Assembly (NCBI RefSeq): GCF_002355475.1
Contig: NZ_AP014862.1
Coordinates: 1,550,001 to 1,614,000, forward strand
Direction of reading: 5' to 3'
Length of the DNA stretch: 64,000 bases
Source: Pseudomonas furukawaii
GTDB taxonomy: Bacteria > Pseudomonadota > Gammaproteobacteria > Pseudomonadales > Pseudomonadaceae
A model generated the notes under the pieces. The model was not told the origin of the DNA. It was given only the letters and a program-made list of their open reading frames with translations, and ran no database searches. Shown one piece after another: positions 8,688-17,072 of the stretch. The position numbers were made by a program, and so were the translations under genes. Position 1 is the first letter of the stretch. The number at the start of each line of letters is the position of its first letter.

Positions 8688-9140
8688 GTGCGCCCGGCAG
8701 GGCGCACCCACTCAGGGGTGAAAGTCCCCGACACACCCGGCAAGGGGAAGTGTTAGCCGGAGGCAAGGGTGGCGCGGGCGACTGCGCATCTGAAGGAAGC
8801 CCGAGGCAAAGCGCTGGCCTGACGAACAGGAAGCGGATACGAGGCGGCATGGCGGGGTAAGCAGTCCAAAATCTGTGAAGCCCGATACTTGCACGGAACG
8901 CCATGACGTATATCCGACAGGCATAAGCGTGAAAGTGGGTGCGCCATACCCGGGGAGATCTGCATCGCTGCCAGCAATGGCTACCGGAACCGAGAGGTGC
9001 CGGGATGGCGCTGCAGAAGTCAGCAGAGGCCATAGTAGGTGCCGGCACGGGCTGAAGGGCCGAACGATTAATGCCGAGAGTAGGACGATTGACCTCGACG
9101 AACCACAACGACGCAGGAGTCCCTTATCAGGGAGCCAGGC
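8688..9140 (+). mobile_element. Group II intron fragment (5' ribozyme part, no reverse transcriptase)
   Basis: The sequence begins with GTGCGCCC, a bacterial group II intron 5' end, and continues with typical domain I segments such as GTGAAAGTCCCC, GGCAAGGGGAAGTGTTAGCC and CAGAAGTCAGCAGAGGCC. It starts 2 bp after the T-tract of an intrinsic terminator, the preferred site of class C introns. No reverse-transcriptase/maturase reading frame follows and no complete domain V hairpin is seen; a lone GAGCCGTGT occurs near 9565. The element is therefore a decayed or internally deleted intron. Its 3' limit is uncertain. Confidence 0.75.
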
Positions 9141-9164
9141 ATAAGCATGGCCGTGAGCTACGCC

Positions 9165-9536
9165 GGTTGGCCAAATCCATGGACGATATCCGCAAGGAAT
9201 TGGCTGCCTTCATGGCATCGGCGGCAGGGGAAAACCTCTTCGTCTATGGGATCACGTCGGGGGGAAGGGGAGATGCATTGGCCATCCATAATGATCGTCC
9301 ACTGGCTCAGAAATGCCGAGAGTGAATGCGCTCGAGAGGGATGGACATGCCTGCCAGATGCCATTCGCTACATCCAGGCGCGAAACCCAGCTCCAGGCCC
9401 CAAGAAATATGGCTGTTCCAGCTGGCGACAAATCCTCCATGAAGCGAGAGTGTTCGAAATGGAGAAGCGTACGGACAGTTCCTCTGGGGCGACTGTCGCC
9501 TGGTACCGGAGCAGGCTCTCCGCGCTCTCAAATTGA
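9165..9536 (+). pseudogene. Broken gene with OST-HTH/LOTUS-like C-terminal domain
   Basis: From about 9300 to 9536 one frame encodes EGWTCLPDAIRYIQ, then KKYGCSSWRQIL and ARVFEMEKR, ending in WYRSRLSAL. This resembles the OST-HTH/LOTUS RNA-binding fold that follows NYN/PIN nuclease domains. The upstream part (about 9165-9320, MDDIRKELAAFMAS and FVYGITSGGRGDALA) reads in another frame and stops, so a frameshift or junction seems to lie near 9300. No NYN domain is visible. A remnant joined to the intron fragment is the simplest explanation. Domain recognition is by eye. Confidence 0.4.
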
Positions 9537-9795
9537 AGGGCCAAATAGCGCTGCATAGGTGATGGAGCCGTGTAGGGCAGTCAGGGACGAAATGGAGAGA
9601 AAGGCCACCAAGATGGTCGCCAACAGGAGTCTGGACTCCCGTTGGCATCAGTTTGTTGAGCTTGAGAGTTTGTTCGACTACTCAGTGACCTACCGTAAGA
9701 TGCCGCTCCAGGTGGCCTGGTAGTTACCCCAGATAAAGGTTCGAACCCACTCTGGGACGCCATTCTCACGCCGCTCCGGCTACCTTTCCCATCGC
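9537..9795. other. Non-coding stretch with two hairpins
   Basis: No gene seen. One hairpin pairs CCAACAGGAGTC (9619-9630) with GACTCCCGTTGG (9633-9644). The other pairs CCCAGA (9728-9733) with TCTGGG (9751-9756) around the palindrome GGTTCGAACC (9738-9747). The second may terminate the leftward AraC gene or mark the island junction. GC rises to the host level just after it. Confidence 0.45.
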
Positions 9796-10617
9796 TCAAC
9801 CCTGTGCCAGCAGCCATTCCCGTGGGCTCGACCCGGTCTTGCGGCGGAATGCCCGTGCCAGCGCCGAAGGGCTTTCATAGCCCACGGCGTCCGCCACGTG
9901 GGGGATGGGTCTGCCGTCGCGGAGCAGCTTCTGCGCCAGGCCCACCCGCCACTGCACCAGGTAGTCGGCCGGGGTCTGCCCGGTCACTTCACGGAAGTGC
10001 GCGGCGAAGGCGGCGCGGGACATGCTGGCGGCGCTGGCCAGTTCGGCCACCGTCCAGGGGTGTTTCGGGTCCTCGTGCATCAGGTTAAGGGCCCTGGACA
10101 GGCGTGGATCGGCCAGGCCCGCCAGCATGCCCGTGGCAAGGCCGCGATGGGCCAGCAGATGGCGTAGCAACTGGATCACCAGCAATTCGAACAGGCGGTC
10201 CATCACCGCACGGCGGCCGCATTCCTCGCCAAAGGCCTCGGCGAACAACCAGTCCAGGTTGCCCGCCAGCAGCGGCACGTCCTTGAGCGGCAGCACCAGG
10301 TAGTCGGGCAGTGCGCCGGCCAGCGGATTGCCCGAGGCGCCGCCGAACGCCAGGGTGGCGCACACCAGCCGGGTACCGTCGCCCTCGGCGGACTCCAGGC
10401 GGTGCGGGTAGGGGCGGGGGAAGAACGCCAGGCTCGGCTCCTCCAGCGACCAGTGGCTGCCGTCGCCCATGCGCAGGCCCACTCGTCCTCCCTGCAGCAG
10501 GTGCACATGGCCGCTGTGGCCTTCCTGGCCAAAGGCCTCCAGGCCGCAGAAGGCACCGCTGAAGAAGGTACCGGCCTGGACGCCGAAGTGCCCCAGCAGG
10601 ACGGAAAGTCGATCCAT
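9796..10617 (-). CDS. AraC-family transcriptional regulator with N-terminal cupin
   Basis: A 273-residue regulator. The N-terminal half is a cupin-like sensor (AraC_binding_6 style; HVHLLQGGRVGLRM), and the C-terminal 100 residues hold two AraC helix-turn-helix motifs (TVAELASAASMSRAAFAAHF and HVADAVGYESPSALARAFRR). ATG 10617 follows AGAGGAG at good spacing; longer frames lack a ribosome site. Relatives often sit divergent to a small oxidoreductase or carboxymuconolactone-decarboxylase-like gene, and only a stub of such a gene remains at 10754. Effector unknown. Confidence 0.88.
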   Translation of the reverse strand: MDRLSVLLGHFGVQAGTFFSGAFCGLEAFGQEGHSGHVHLLQGGRVGLRMGDGSHWSLEEPSLAFFPRPYPHRLESAEGDGTRLVCATLAFGGASGNPLAGALPDYLVLPLKDVPLLAGNLDWLFAEAFGEECGRRAVMDRLFELLVIQLLRHLLAHRGLATGMLAGLADPRLSRALNLMHEDPKHPWTVAELASAASMSRAAFAAHFREVTGQTPADYLVQWRVGLAQKLLRDGRPIPHVADAVGYESPSALARAFRRKTGSSPREWLLAQG

Positions 10618-10753
10618 GGTCGGACTCCTCTGAAAAAAGAAAGTCTGGACGATTAGTCGCAAGTTGGCGAACTTCTGCGTCCATGAGGTCGGCGTCGTGC
10701 CCTGGCATGGACCCCTATCCAGGAGGGGATACCCATCCACAGGAGAGCCCACC

Positions 10754-10861
10754 ATGCCCCGCATCGCCCTTGCCACCGTCGAAGAGGCCGCCGTCGTGAC
10801 CCGCCGAAGCGCTATCAGGCGCCTTGCCCAGTGGGTAACGCGGAATCTGCCGGGTCGGTGA
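10754..10861 (+). pseudogene. 5' stub of a carboxymuconolactone decarboxylase/AhpD-like gene
   Basis: AGGAGAGCCCACC precedes an ATG encoding MPRIALATVEEA, the usual beginning of peroxidase-related CMD-family proteins. After about 12 codons the similarity ends and a stop follows at codon 36. It lies divergent to the AraC gene, where an intact CMD-like partner is often found. I read it as a start region left by a deletion; a short leader peptide is the alternative. Confidence 0.35.
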
Positions 10862-10958
10862 CCGTCCGGAATTGCTTTGGTCGAAGGAGCAGGCACAATG
10901 CCGCGTATTTTCCGAGAGCCCACGACCATGGCCAGCATCCCCACTTCTCGAGCGTCCC

Positions 10959-11807
10959 ATGCTCAGCGCTGAACTCAAGGCCTTCTACCGGGTGGCCCGC
11001 CTGGGCAGCATCACCCAGGCGGCCAAGAAGCTCGGCCTGAGCCAGCCGACGGTCACCACCCAGATCCGCAACCTGGAAGCTCAGTACGGCGTGGAGCTGT
11101 TCCACCGTGGCGGCCGCCGCCTGGTGGTGAGCGAGGAGGGCGCCCGGTTGCTGCCCATGGTCAAGGCGCTGCTGCAGCAGGAAGCCGACATCGAGTTCTA
11201 CCTGCGCAACTGCGGCCAGGTGCAGGGTGCGCTGCGCATCGGCGCGACCGCGCCCTATTACATCCTCGACCTGGTGCGGGCCTTCCGTGAGCGTTTTCCA
11301 CAGACCGACGTGTCATTGGAGATCGGCAATTCCCAGCAGGTGATCGAGGCCCTGGAGGAATACCGGGTGGATCTTGCGGCCTCGTCCCAGAAACTGGAGG
11401 ACGCGCGACTGACCCGGGTACTCCTGGGCAGCGATCCGCTGGTGCTGGCGGTGCATCGCCAGCATCCCCTGGCGCGACATCCGTCGGTGGCGCTGGAGGA
11501 CCTGCGGGGTCACTGCCTGCTCATGCGCGAATCCGGCTCCACCACCCGGCAACTGACCGAGGCGATGCTCAGGGACGCCGGTATCACCCCGGGGCCGCTG
11601 CTGGAGATCGGCAGCCGCGAGTCGATCCGCGAGGCGGTGATCCGCAACCTCGGGATCAGCATCATCGCCCGCCACGAAGTGCCGGATAACCCGGAGCTGC
11701 GGGTGGTCGAGCTCAAGGGCGCGCCGCACATCGACGAATACCTCTACTGCCTCAAGGAGCGTCGCCAGGCGCGCCTGCCGGCGGCCTTCCTGGCCCTGGC
11801 GCGGTAG
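10959..11807 (+). CDS. LysR-family regulator, probable control of the 2-aminoethylphosphonate genes
   Basis: A 282-residue LysR-type regulator with N-terminal winged HTH (ITQAAKKLGLSQPTVTTQIRNLE) and a full periplasmic-binding-protein-like effector domain. ATG 10959 starts the conserved MLSAELKAFYRVARLGS. The gene points toward an ABC transporter operon 168 bp downstream whose proteins resemble 2-aminoethylphosphonate uptake systems, and LysR regulators of this subtype accompany those systems in pseudomonads. A 20-bp inverted repeat in the gap is a candidate binding site. The link to aminoethylphosphonate is from context. Confidence 0.85.
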   Translation: MLSAELKAFYRVARLGSITQAAKKLGLSQPTVTTQIRNLEAQYGVELFHRGGRRLVVSEEGARLLPMVKALLQQEADIEFYLRNCGQVQGALRIGATAPYYILDLVRAFRERFPQTDVSLEIGNSQQVIEALEEYRVDLAASSQKLEDARLTRVLLGSDPLVLAVHRQHPLARHPSVALEDLRGHCLLMRESGSTTRQLTEAMLRDAGITPGPLLEIGSRESIREAVIRNLGISIIARHEVPDNPELRVVELKGAPHIDEYLYCLKERRQARLPAAFLALAR

Positions 11808-11855
11808 TAGCGGCACCCGACGCCCGGCGCGACCCTCAGGTCCGCATCGCAAATC

Positions 11856-11875
11856 CGCCAATGCCACTATTGGCG
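11856..11875 (+). promoter_or_regulatory. Inverted repeat, candidate LysR operator for the ABC operon
   Basis: CGCCAAT, a 6-bp spacer, then ATTGGCG: a perfect 7+6+7 dyad about 100 bp before the transporter start. Its centre has the T...A dyad form common to LysR boxes. Confidence 0.55.
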
Positions 11876-11975
11876 TGTTTTCGGCAATCGCCATCTGGCC
11901 TTCGCAATCCATCCCTAGCATCCACCTCGTCGAGCCGTGCATCGCCGCACGCCCCCTGTTCAACGAGGTAACGCC

Positions 11976-13034
11976 ATGACCCCTGCCGACCACGCCGCCT
12001 CCCTGCGGGTGCGGGATATCCACAAGCGCTTCGGCCATTTCACCGCCCTGGACGGGGTGAGCCTGGACATCGCCGCGGGCGAGCTGGTGTGCCTGCTGGG
12101 GCCGTCCGGCTGTGGCAAGACCACGCTGCTGCGCTGCATCGCCGGACTGGAGCGCCAGGATGGCGGCAGCCTGTACATCGGCAGCCGGGATATTTCCCAT
12201 CTGCCGCCCCAGGCCCGTGACTACGGCATCCTGTTCCAGTCCTACGCGCTGTTCCCCAACCTCAACGTCGAGCAGAACATCGCCTACGGACTGGCCGGCG
12301 CCAGCCGCGAGCAGGCCCGCGTCCGGGTGGCGGAGATGCTGGAACTGGTGGGCCTCGCCGGCAGCGAGCGGAAGTACCCCGGCCAGTTGTCCGGTGGCCA
12401 GCAGCAACGGGTGGCCCTGGCCCGCGCCCTGGCACCCAGTCCTTCGTTGCTGCTGCTGGACGAGCCCATGTCGGCGCTGGACGCCCGCGTCCGCGAGCAC
12501 CTGTGCACCGAGTTGCGGCACCTGCAGAGGCGCCTGGGGATCACCACCCTGATGGTCACCCACAACCAGGACGAGGCCATGCTCATGGCCGACCGCATCG
12601 CGGTGATCAACCAGGGGCGGGTGGAGCAGTACGGCACGCCCACCGAGATCTACCGCCAACCGGCGACGCCCTTCGTCGCCGAGTTCGTCGGCCAGGGCAA
12701 CTGGCTGCCCTTCGCCTCGCGCCAGAACGGCCACGTCCGCGTTGGAGGCCTCGAGCTGCGCCTGCCGGAAATCGCCGGCAGCGCCGCCAGCGGCCGGCTG
12801 TTCTGCCGCCCGGAGGCCATCGCCATCGATCCGGCCGAGCAGCAGGACAACCGCTTCCGCGCCCAGGTGCGGGAAATCACCTTCCTCGGCAATCGCTGCC
12901 GCATGAGCTTCGAGCTGGAGCAGCTGCCCGGCCATCCGCTGTTGGCGGAACTGGACCCGGAACGCCTGCCGCGCCTGGGCTCCCCGGACATCTGGGTGGC
13001 CTTGCCGCCCCACAGCCTGCAGGTGTTCGCCTGA
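11976..13034 (+). CDS. ABC transporter ATP-binding protein, putative 2-aminoethylphosphonate uptake
   Basis: A 352-residue importer ATPase of the spermidine/iron/phosphonate group. Walker A GPSGCGKTT (42-50), signature LSGGQQQR and Walker B LLLLDEP are intact, and a C-terminal TOBE-like domain of about 110 residues follows. GAGGTA precedes ATG 11976. It should power uptake through the fused permease starting 2 nt after its stop. The set (ATPase, double permease, binding protein, FAD oxidoreductase) matches a known 2-aminoethylphosphonate arrangement. Iron or polyamine uptake are less likely alternatives given the oxidoreductase. Confidence 0.88.
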   Translation: MTPADHAASLRVRDIHKRFGHFTALDGVSLDIAAGELVCLLGPSGCGKTTLLRCIAGLERQDGGSLYIGSRDISHLPPQARDYGILFQSYALFPNLNVEQNIAYGLAGASREQARVRVAEMLELVGLAGSERKYPGQLSGGQQQRVALARALAPSPSLLLLDEPMSALDARVREHLCTELRHLQRRLGITTLMVTHNQDEAMLMADRIAVINQGRVEQYGTPTEIYRQPATPFVAEFVGQGNWLPFASRQNGHVRVGGLELRLPEIAGSAASGRLFCRPEAIAIDPAEQQDNRFRAQVREITFLGNRCRMSFELEQLPGHPLLAELDPERLPRLGSPDIWVALPPHSLQVFA

Positions 13035-13035
13035 G

Positions 13036-14757
13036 ATGGACCGCGTGATGCAACTGGAAAATACCGGCGTCCGCTCGGGACAGCGTTCCGACCTGGGCGA
13101 CCGCCTCTTCGTGCAGGGTGGCAAGTACCTGCTCCTGCTGCTGCTGTGCCTCGCCGTGCTGCTGCCCCTGGGCGCCATCTTCTGGCGGGGCTTCAGTGGC
13201 GAGGCGGGGCAGGGCGGCGGCCTGTCGGCCGCACGCGAGCTGCTGGCCAGCGCCAACTTCCACTGGCTGCTGGGCAACAGCCTCAAGGTGTCCCTGAGCG
13301 TGGCCGCCATCGTCGTGCCCAGCGCCTACCTGTTCGCCTACGCCCTGCAACGCACGCTCATCCCGGCCAAGGGGCTCTGGCGCGGGATATCGCTGCTGCC
13401 GCTGCTGGCCCCCTCGATGCTGCCGGGCATCGCCCTCATCTACCTGTTCGGCAACCAGGGCCTGTTGCGCGACTGGCTGCCGGACACAATCTACGGCTTC
13501 TGGGGCATCGTCCTCGGCCAGGCCATCTACACCTTTCCCCACGCGCTGATGGTGCTGCTCTCGGCCCTCGGCATGGCCGATGCGCGCCTGTTCGACGCCG
13601 CCGCCAGCATGGGCGCCGGCCCCTGGCGGGCGTTCCGCAGCATCACCTGGCCGGCCACGCGGCAGGCGGTGTTCGCCGCCTTCTGCCTGGTGTTCACCCT
13701 GTGCATCACCGACTTCGGCGTGCCCGTGGTGGTGGGCGGCGATTACCAGGTGCTGGCGCTGGAGGCCTACAAGGCCGTGGTGGGCCAGCAGCAGTTCGGC
13801 CGGGGGGCCTTGATCGGCATGGTGCTGCTGCTGCCGGCGCTGCTCAGCTTCGGCGTCGATGCCTGGCTGCGCCGCCGCCAGGGCGAGGCCATGAGCGGTC
13901 GCGCCCAGGTCTTCCACCCGCAACCATCGAGGGGGCGCGATGCCTGCTTCCTCGCCCTGGTGCTGCTGGTCTGCTCGGTGATCCTGCTGGTGCTGGGCAT
14001 GGCGGTGTATTCGTCCCTGGTGAAATTCTGGCCCTACGACCTGTCGCTGTCGCTGCGTCACTACGCCTTCGAGGACACCGCCGGCGGGGGCTGGCTGGCC
14101 TACCGCAACAGCCTGACGCTGGCCACCTGCACGGCCCTGATCGGTGGCGCGCTGATCTTCACCGGCGCCTACCTGATGGAGAAGACCGGAGGCCGCACCT
14201 GGCTGAACCAGAGCCTGCGCCTGCTGAGCTTCGTGCCCATGGCGGTGCCGGGGCTGGTGCTGGGCCTGGGCTACGTCTTCTTCTTCAACCTGCCGGGCAA
14301 TCCGCTGCATGTGCTCTACGGCAGCATGACCCTGCTGGTGATCTGCACCATCGCCCACTTCCTGACCACCGCGCAGATGACCGCGACCACCGCCCTGCGC
14401 CAGCTGGACGGCGAGTTCGAGGCCGCCGCGCTGTCCCTCAAGGCGCCGCTCTGGCGGCACTACCTGAAGGTGACGGTGCCCATCTGCCTGCCGGCGCTGC
14501 TGGATATCGTCCGCTACCTGTTCGTCTCGGCCATGACCACGGTGTCCGCCGCCATTTTCCTCTACAGCCCCGACAGCATCCTCGCCGCCGTGGCCGTGCT
14601 GAACATGGATGACGCCGGCAACGTCGGCGGCGCGGCCGCCATGTCCACCCTGATCCTGCTCACGTCGGCCGCCGTGTCCCTGCTGCTGGCCTGGGCCTCG
14701 CGCGGTGCGCTGCGCCGCTCCCAGGCCTGGCGCCAGGGTGCGCCGGACGCCGCCTGA
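13036..14757 (+). CDS. ABC transporter permease, two fused domains, putative 2-aminoethylphosphonate uptake
   Basis: A 573-residue inner-membrane protein with two tandem BPD_transp_1 domains and about 12 membrane segments. Each half carries an EAA-type loop contacting the ATPase: near ASMGAGPWRAFRSITWP in the first and AALSLKAPLWRHYLKVTVP in the second. One fused polypeptide replaces a permease pair, as in iron and phosphonate importers. It starts 1 nt after the ATPase stop and is followed by the binding-protein gene. Directly visible as a permease; substrate from neighbours. Confidence 0.88.
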   Translation: MDRVMQLENTGVRSGQRSDLGDRLFVQGGKYLLLLLLCLAVLLPLGAIFWRGFSGEAGQGGGLSAARELLASANFHWLLGNSLKVSLSVAAIVVPSAYLFAYALQRTLIPAKGLWRGISLLPLLAPSMLPGIALIYLFGNQGLLRDWLPDTIYGFWGIVLGQAIYTFPHALMVLLSALGMADARLFDAAASMGAGPWRAFRSITWPATRQAVFAAFCLVFTLCITDFGVPVVVGGDYQVLALEAYKAVVGQQQFGRGALIGMVLLLPALLSFGVDAWLRRRQGEAMSGRAQVFHPQPSRGRDACFLALVLLVCSVILLVLGMAVYSSLVKFWPYDLSLSLRHYAFEDTAGGGWLAYRNSLTLATCTALIGGALIFTGAYLMEKTGGRTWLNQSLRLLSFVPMAVPGLVLGLGYVFFFNLPGNPLHVLYGSMTLLVICTIAHFLTTAQMTATTALRQLDGEFEAAALSLKAPLWRHYLKVTVPICLPALLDIVRYLFVSAMTTVSAAIFLYSPDSILAAVAVLNMDDAGNVGGAAAMSTLILLTSAAVSLLLAWASRGALRRSQAWRQGAPDAA

Positions 14758-14798
14758 ACACTCACTCACGCACTGCCAACCCCGACCAGGAGCTTCAC

Positions 14799-15818
14799 AT
14801 GTTCAAACGCCTCGCCCTCGCCGCCGCCCTGGTGGCCGGCTTCAGCCTCCAGGCCCAGGCCGCCACCGAGCTGACCGTCTACACGGCCCTGGAAGCCGAG
14901 CAGCTGTCGACCTACAAGAAGGCCTTCGAGAAAGCGAACCCGGACATCGAAATCAAGTGGGTACGGGATTCCACCGGCATCATCACCGCCAAGCTGCTGG
15001 CCGAGAAGGACCGTCCCCAGGCCGACGCGGTCTGGGGCCTGGCCGCCTCCAGCCTGGCCATCCTCGATGCCCAGGGCATGCTGGAGAAATACGCCCCCCG
15101 GCATCTGGACAGCATCGGCGCCCACTACCGCGACGCCGCCAACCCGCCGGCCTGGGTGGGGATGGACGTCTGGGCCGCGACCCTCTGCTTCAATACCGTG
15201 GAAGCCGAGAAGCAGGGCCTGACCCGGCCGGGCAGCTGGGAAGACCTGACCCGGCCCGAATACCGGGGCAAGATCGTGATGCCCAACCCGGCCTCCTCCG
15301 GTACCGGCTTCCTCGATGTCAGCGCCTGGCTGCAGACCTTCGGCGAGCCCCAGGGCTGGGCCTACATGGATGCCCTGCACCAGAACATCGGCCAGTACGT
15401 CCACTCCGGCTCCAAGCCCTGCAAGCTGGCCGCCGCCGGCGAGTTCCCCATCGGCATTTCCTTCGAGTACCCGGCGGTGCAGCTCAAGCGCCAGGGCGCG
15501 CCGCTGGACATCATCCTGCCCAAGGAAGGCCTGGGCTGGGAGATCGAGGCCACCGGCATCGTCAAGGGCACCGATCAGCTGGAGGCGGCGAAGAAGCTCG
15601 CCGACTTCTCCGCCAGCCCCGCCGCCATGGCGCTGTACAAGGAGAACTTCGCGGTGCTGGCCGCCCCCGGCATCGCCAAGCCGCAGACCGAACTGCCCGC
15701 CGACTACGAGCAGCGCCTGATCAAGAACGACTTCGCCTGGGCCTCGCAGAACCGCGACCGGATCCTCGCCGAGTGGCGCAAGCGCTACGACGGCAAGTCC
15801 GAGAAGCTGCCCCAGTAA
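14799..15818 (+). CDS. Periplasmic binding protein, putative 2-aminoethylphosphonate
   Basis: A 339-residue secreted solute-binding protein. The signal peptide MFKRLALAAALVAGFSLQAQA is followed by a mature start ATELTVYTALEAEQ, typical of the Fe3+/phosphonate cluster of binding proteins. AGGAGC lies before the ATG. It would capture the ligand and deliver it to the permease. Similar proteins bind iron, but the FAD oxidoreductase next door favours an aminophosphonate ligand. Confidence 0.88.
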   Translation: MFKRLALAAALVAGFSLQAQAATELTVYTALEAEQLSTYKKAFEKANPDIEIKWVRDSTGIITAKLLAEKDRPQADAVWGLAASSLAILDAQGMLEKYAPRHLDSIGAHYRDAANPPAWVGMDVWAATLCFNTVEAEKQGLTRPGSWEDLTRPEYRGKIVMPNPASSGTGFLDVSAWLQTFGEPQGWAYMDALHQNIGQYVHSGSKPCKLAAAGEFPIGISFEYPAVQLKRQGAPLDIILPKEGLGWEIEATGIVKGTDQLEAAKKLADFSASPAAMALYKENFAVLAAPGIAKPQTELPADYEQRLIKNDFAWASQNRDRILAEWRKRYDGKSEKLPQ

Positions 15819-15842
15819 GTCTGCCCAGCCTCTCGCTGCGTT

Positions 15843-15867
15843 CCCCCTCTCCCTCTGGGAGAGGGGG
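15843..15867 (+). repeat. Short intergenic palindrome
   Basis: CCCCCTCTCCC, loop TCT, GGGAGAGGGGG: a perfect 11-bp stem between the binding-protein and oxidoreductase genes. There is no T-tract, so it is not a classic terminator. Similar CCCTCTCCC palindromes are scattered through Pseudomonas intergenic DNA. It may attenuate read-through or protect the upstream mRNA. Confidence 0.65.
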
Positions 15868-15890
15868 CAACATCATCCCAGGAGAACGCA

Positions 15891-17021
15891 ATGCCCCTGC
15901 ACGACACCGACATCGCCATCGTCGGCGCCGGTATCCTCGGCCTTTCCCATGCCTACGCCGCCGCTCGCCGGGGCCTCAAGGTCAGCGTCTTCGAGCGCAG
16001 CGCCACGCCCCTGGGGGCTTCGGTGCGCAATTTCGGCCAGGCCCTGGTCACCGGTCAGCCGCCGGGCCCCATGTTCGCCCTGGCCCGGGACAGTCGCGCC
16101 CTCTGGTCCGCCTGGGCGGAGGCCGCCGGCTTCCATATCCGCCGCAATGGCTCGTTGCTGCTGGCCCGCACCCGGGCCGAGGAAGAACTGCTTGAGGCCT
16201 TCTGCGAAGTGCGCGCGCCGGAGCACGGCTACCGGGTCGAGCTGCTGCGGGGCGATGCGTTGCACGACCTCTACCGGGGCCAGTTCAGCCACCACCGCGC
16301 CGCCTTGCTGGGGCTCGACGACCAGCAGGTCTACTCCCGCGAGGCGATTCCGGCATTGGTGGATTACCTGCGCCGCGAGCACGGCGTGCAGTTCCACTTC
16401 TCCACCCTCGTCCGCGATATCGAGCCGCGACTCATCCACAGCACCGCCGGCCGGTGCCGGGCGGAGCAGATAGTCCTGTGCTCGGGCCACGACTACCAGA
16501 CCCTGCTGGCCGAGCAGATCGCGGCACTGCATCCCCAGGTCTGCCGCCTGCAGATGCTGCGGGTGCGCCCCGAGCGGGACTTCGGCCTGGACCAGGCCGT
16601 GCTCACCGGCCTCAGTTGCGTCCATTACGGCGCCTTCTCCGACCTGCCGGAGGCCGAGGCGATCCGCGAGCAGATCCGTGAACAGCAGCCGGAACTGGAG
16701 GAGCACGGCATCCACCTGCTGGTGAGCCCGACGCCCCGGGGTGAGCTGATCATCGGCGATTCCCATCACTACGGCGCGGATGCGTCGCCCTTCAACGCGG
16801 AGGCGGTGGACGAGATCCTGCTGGGGCTGGCCGAGCAGACCCTGGGCACGCGCCTGGCCGTGGTGGAGCGCTGGCAGGGCGTCTACGGCGCCCGTGGGCC
16901 TGGGCCCTTCAGCGTGCTCAAGGCCGCGCCGGGGGTGACCGCGGTGCTGATGCACAGCGGCGTCGGCATGAGCATCGGCCCGGCCCTCGGCGAACGTACG
17001 GTGGCGGGGTTGCTGGGCTGA
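15891..17021 (+). CDS. FAD-dependent oxidoreductase (TIGR03364-like, aminophosphonate-associated)
   Basis: A 376-residue DAO-family flavoprotein with the N-terminal dinucleotide motif IVGAGILGLSHA (10-21) and the C-terminal FAD-contact region GVGMSIGPALGE. Members of this subfamily occur with 2-aminoethylphosphonate transport genes, and as I recall some oxidise N-alkylated aminoethylphosphonate to phosphonoacetaldehyde. AGGAG precedes ATG 15891. It is the last gene of the run. PhnW, PhnX, PhnA and PhnY are absent here, so the later steps must be encoded elsewhere. Reaction inferred. Confidence 0.8.
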   Translation: MPLHDTDIAIVGAGILGLSHAYAAARRGLKVSVFERSATPLGASVRNFGQALVTGQPPGPMFALARDSRALWSAWAEAAGFHIRRNGSLLLARTRAEEELLEAFCEVRAPEHGYRVELLRGDALHDLYRGQFSHHRAALLGLDDQQVYSREAIPALVDYLRREHGVQFHFSTLVRDIEPRLIHSTAGRCRAEQIVLCSGHDYQTLLAEQIAALHPQVCRLQMLRVRPERDFGLDQAVLTGLSCVHYGAFSDLPEAEAIREQIREQQPELEEHGIHLLVSPTPRGELIIGDSHHYGADASPFNAEAVDEILLGLAEQTLGTRLAVVERWQGVYGARGPGPFSVLKAAPGVTAVLMHSGVGMSIGPALGERTVAGLLG

Positions 17022-17072
17022 TCGGCCGGCAGCCCCTCGAACGCCGATTGCGCGCCCTGGTGATGTACGGCC

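Noticed and set aside
9560-9600. Group II intron domain V
   Set aside because: GAGCCGTGT is present but the complementary half and GAAA-type loop are missing, so a complete domain V cannot be claimed.
9738-9762. tRNA 3' end or attachment site (GGTTCGAACC ... GCCA)
   Set aside because: The T-arm does not pair properly and there is no acceptor, D or anticodon arm; it fits better as a nested hairpin.
11313-13310. 665-codon minus-strand frame across the LysR and ABC ATPase genes
   Set aside because: Spans two well-supported genes on the other strand; arises from GC3 bias.
12877-14769. Long Gln/His/Gly-rich open frame on the minus strand
   Set aside because: Antisense shadow of the GC-rich permease and ATPase genes; composition and lack of domains show it is not a gene.
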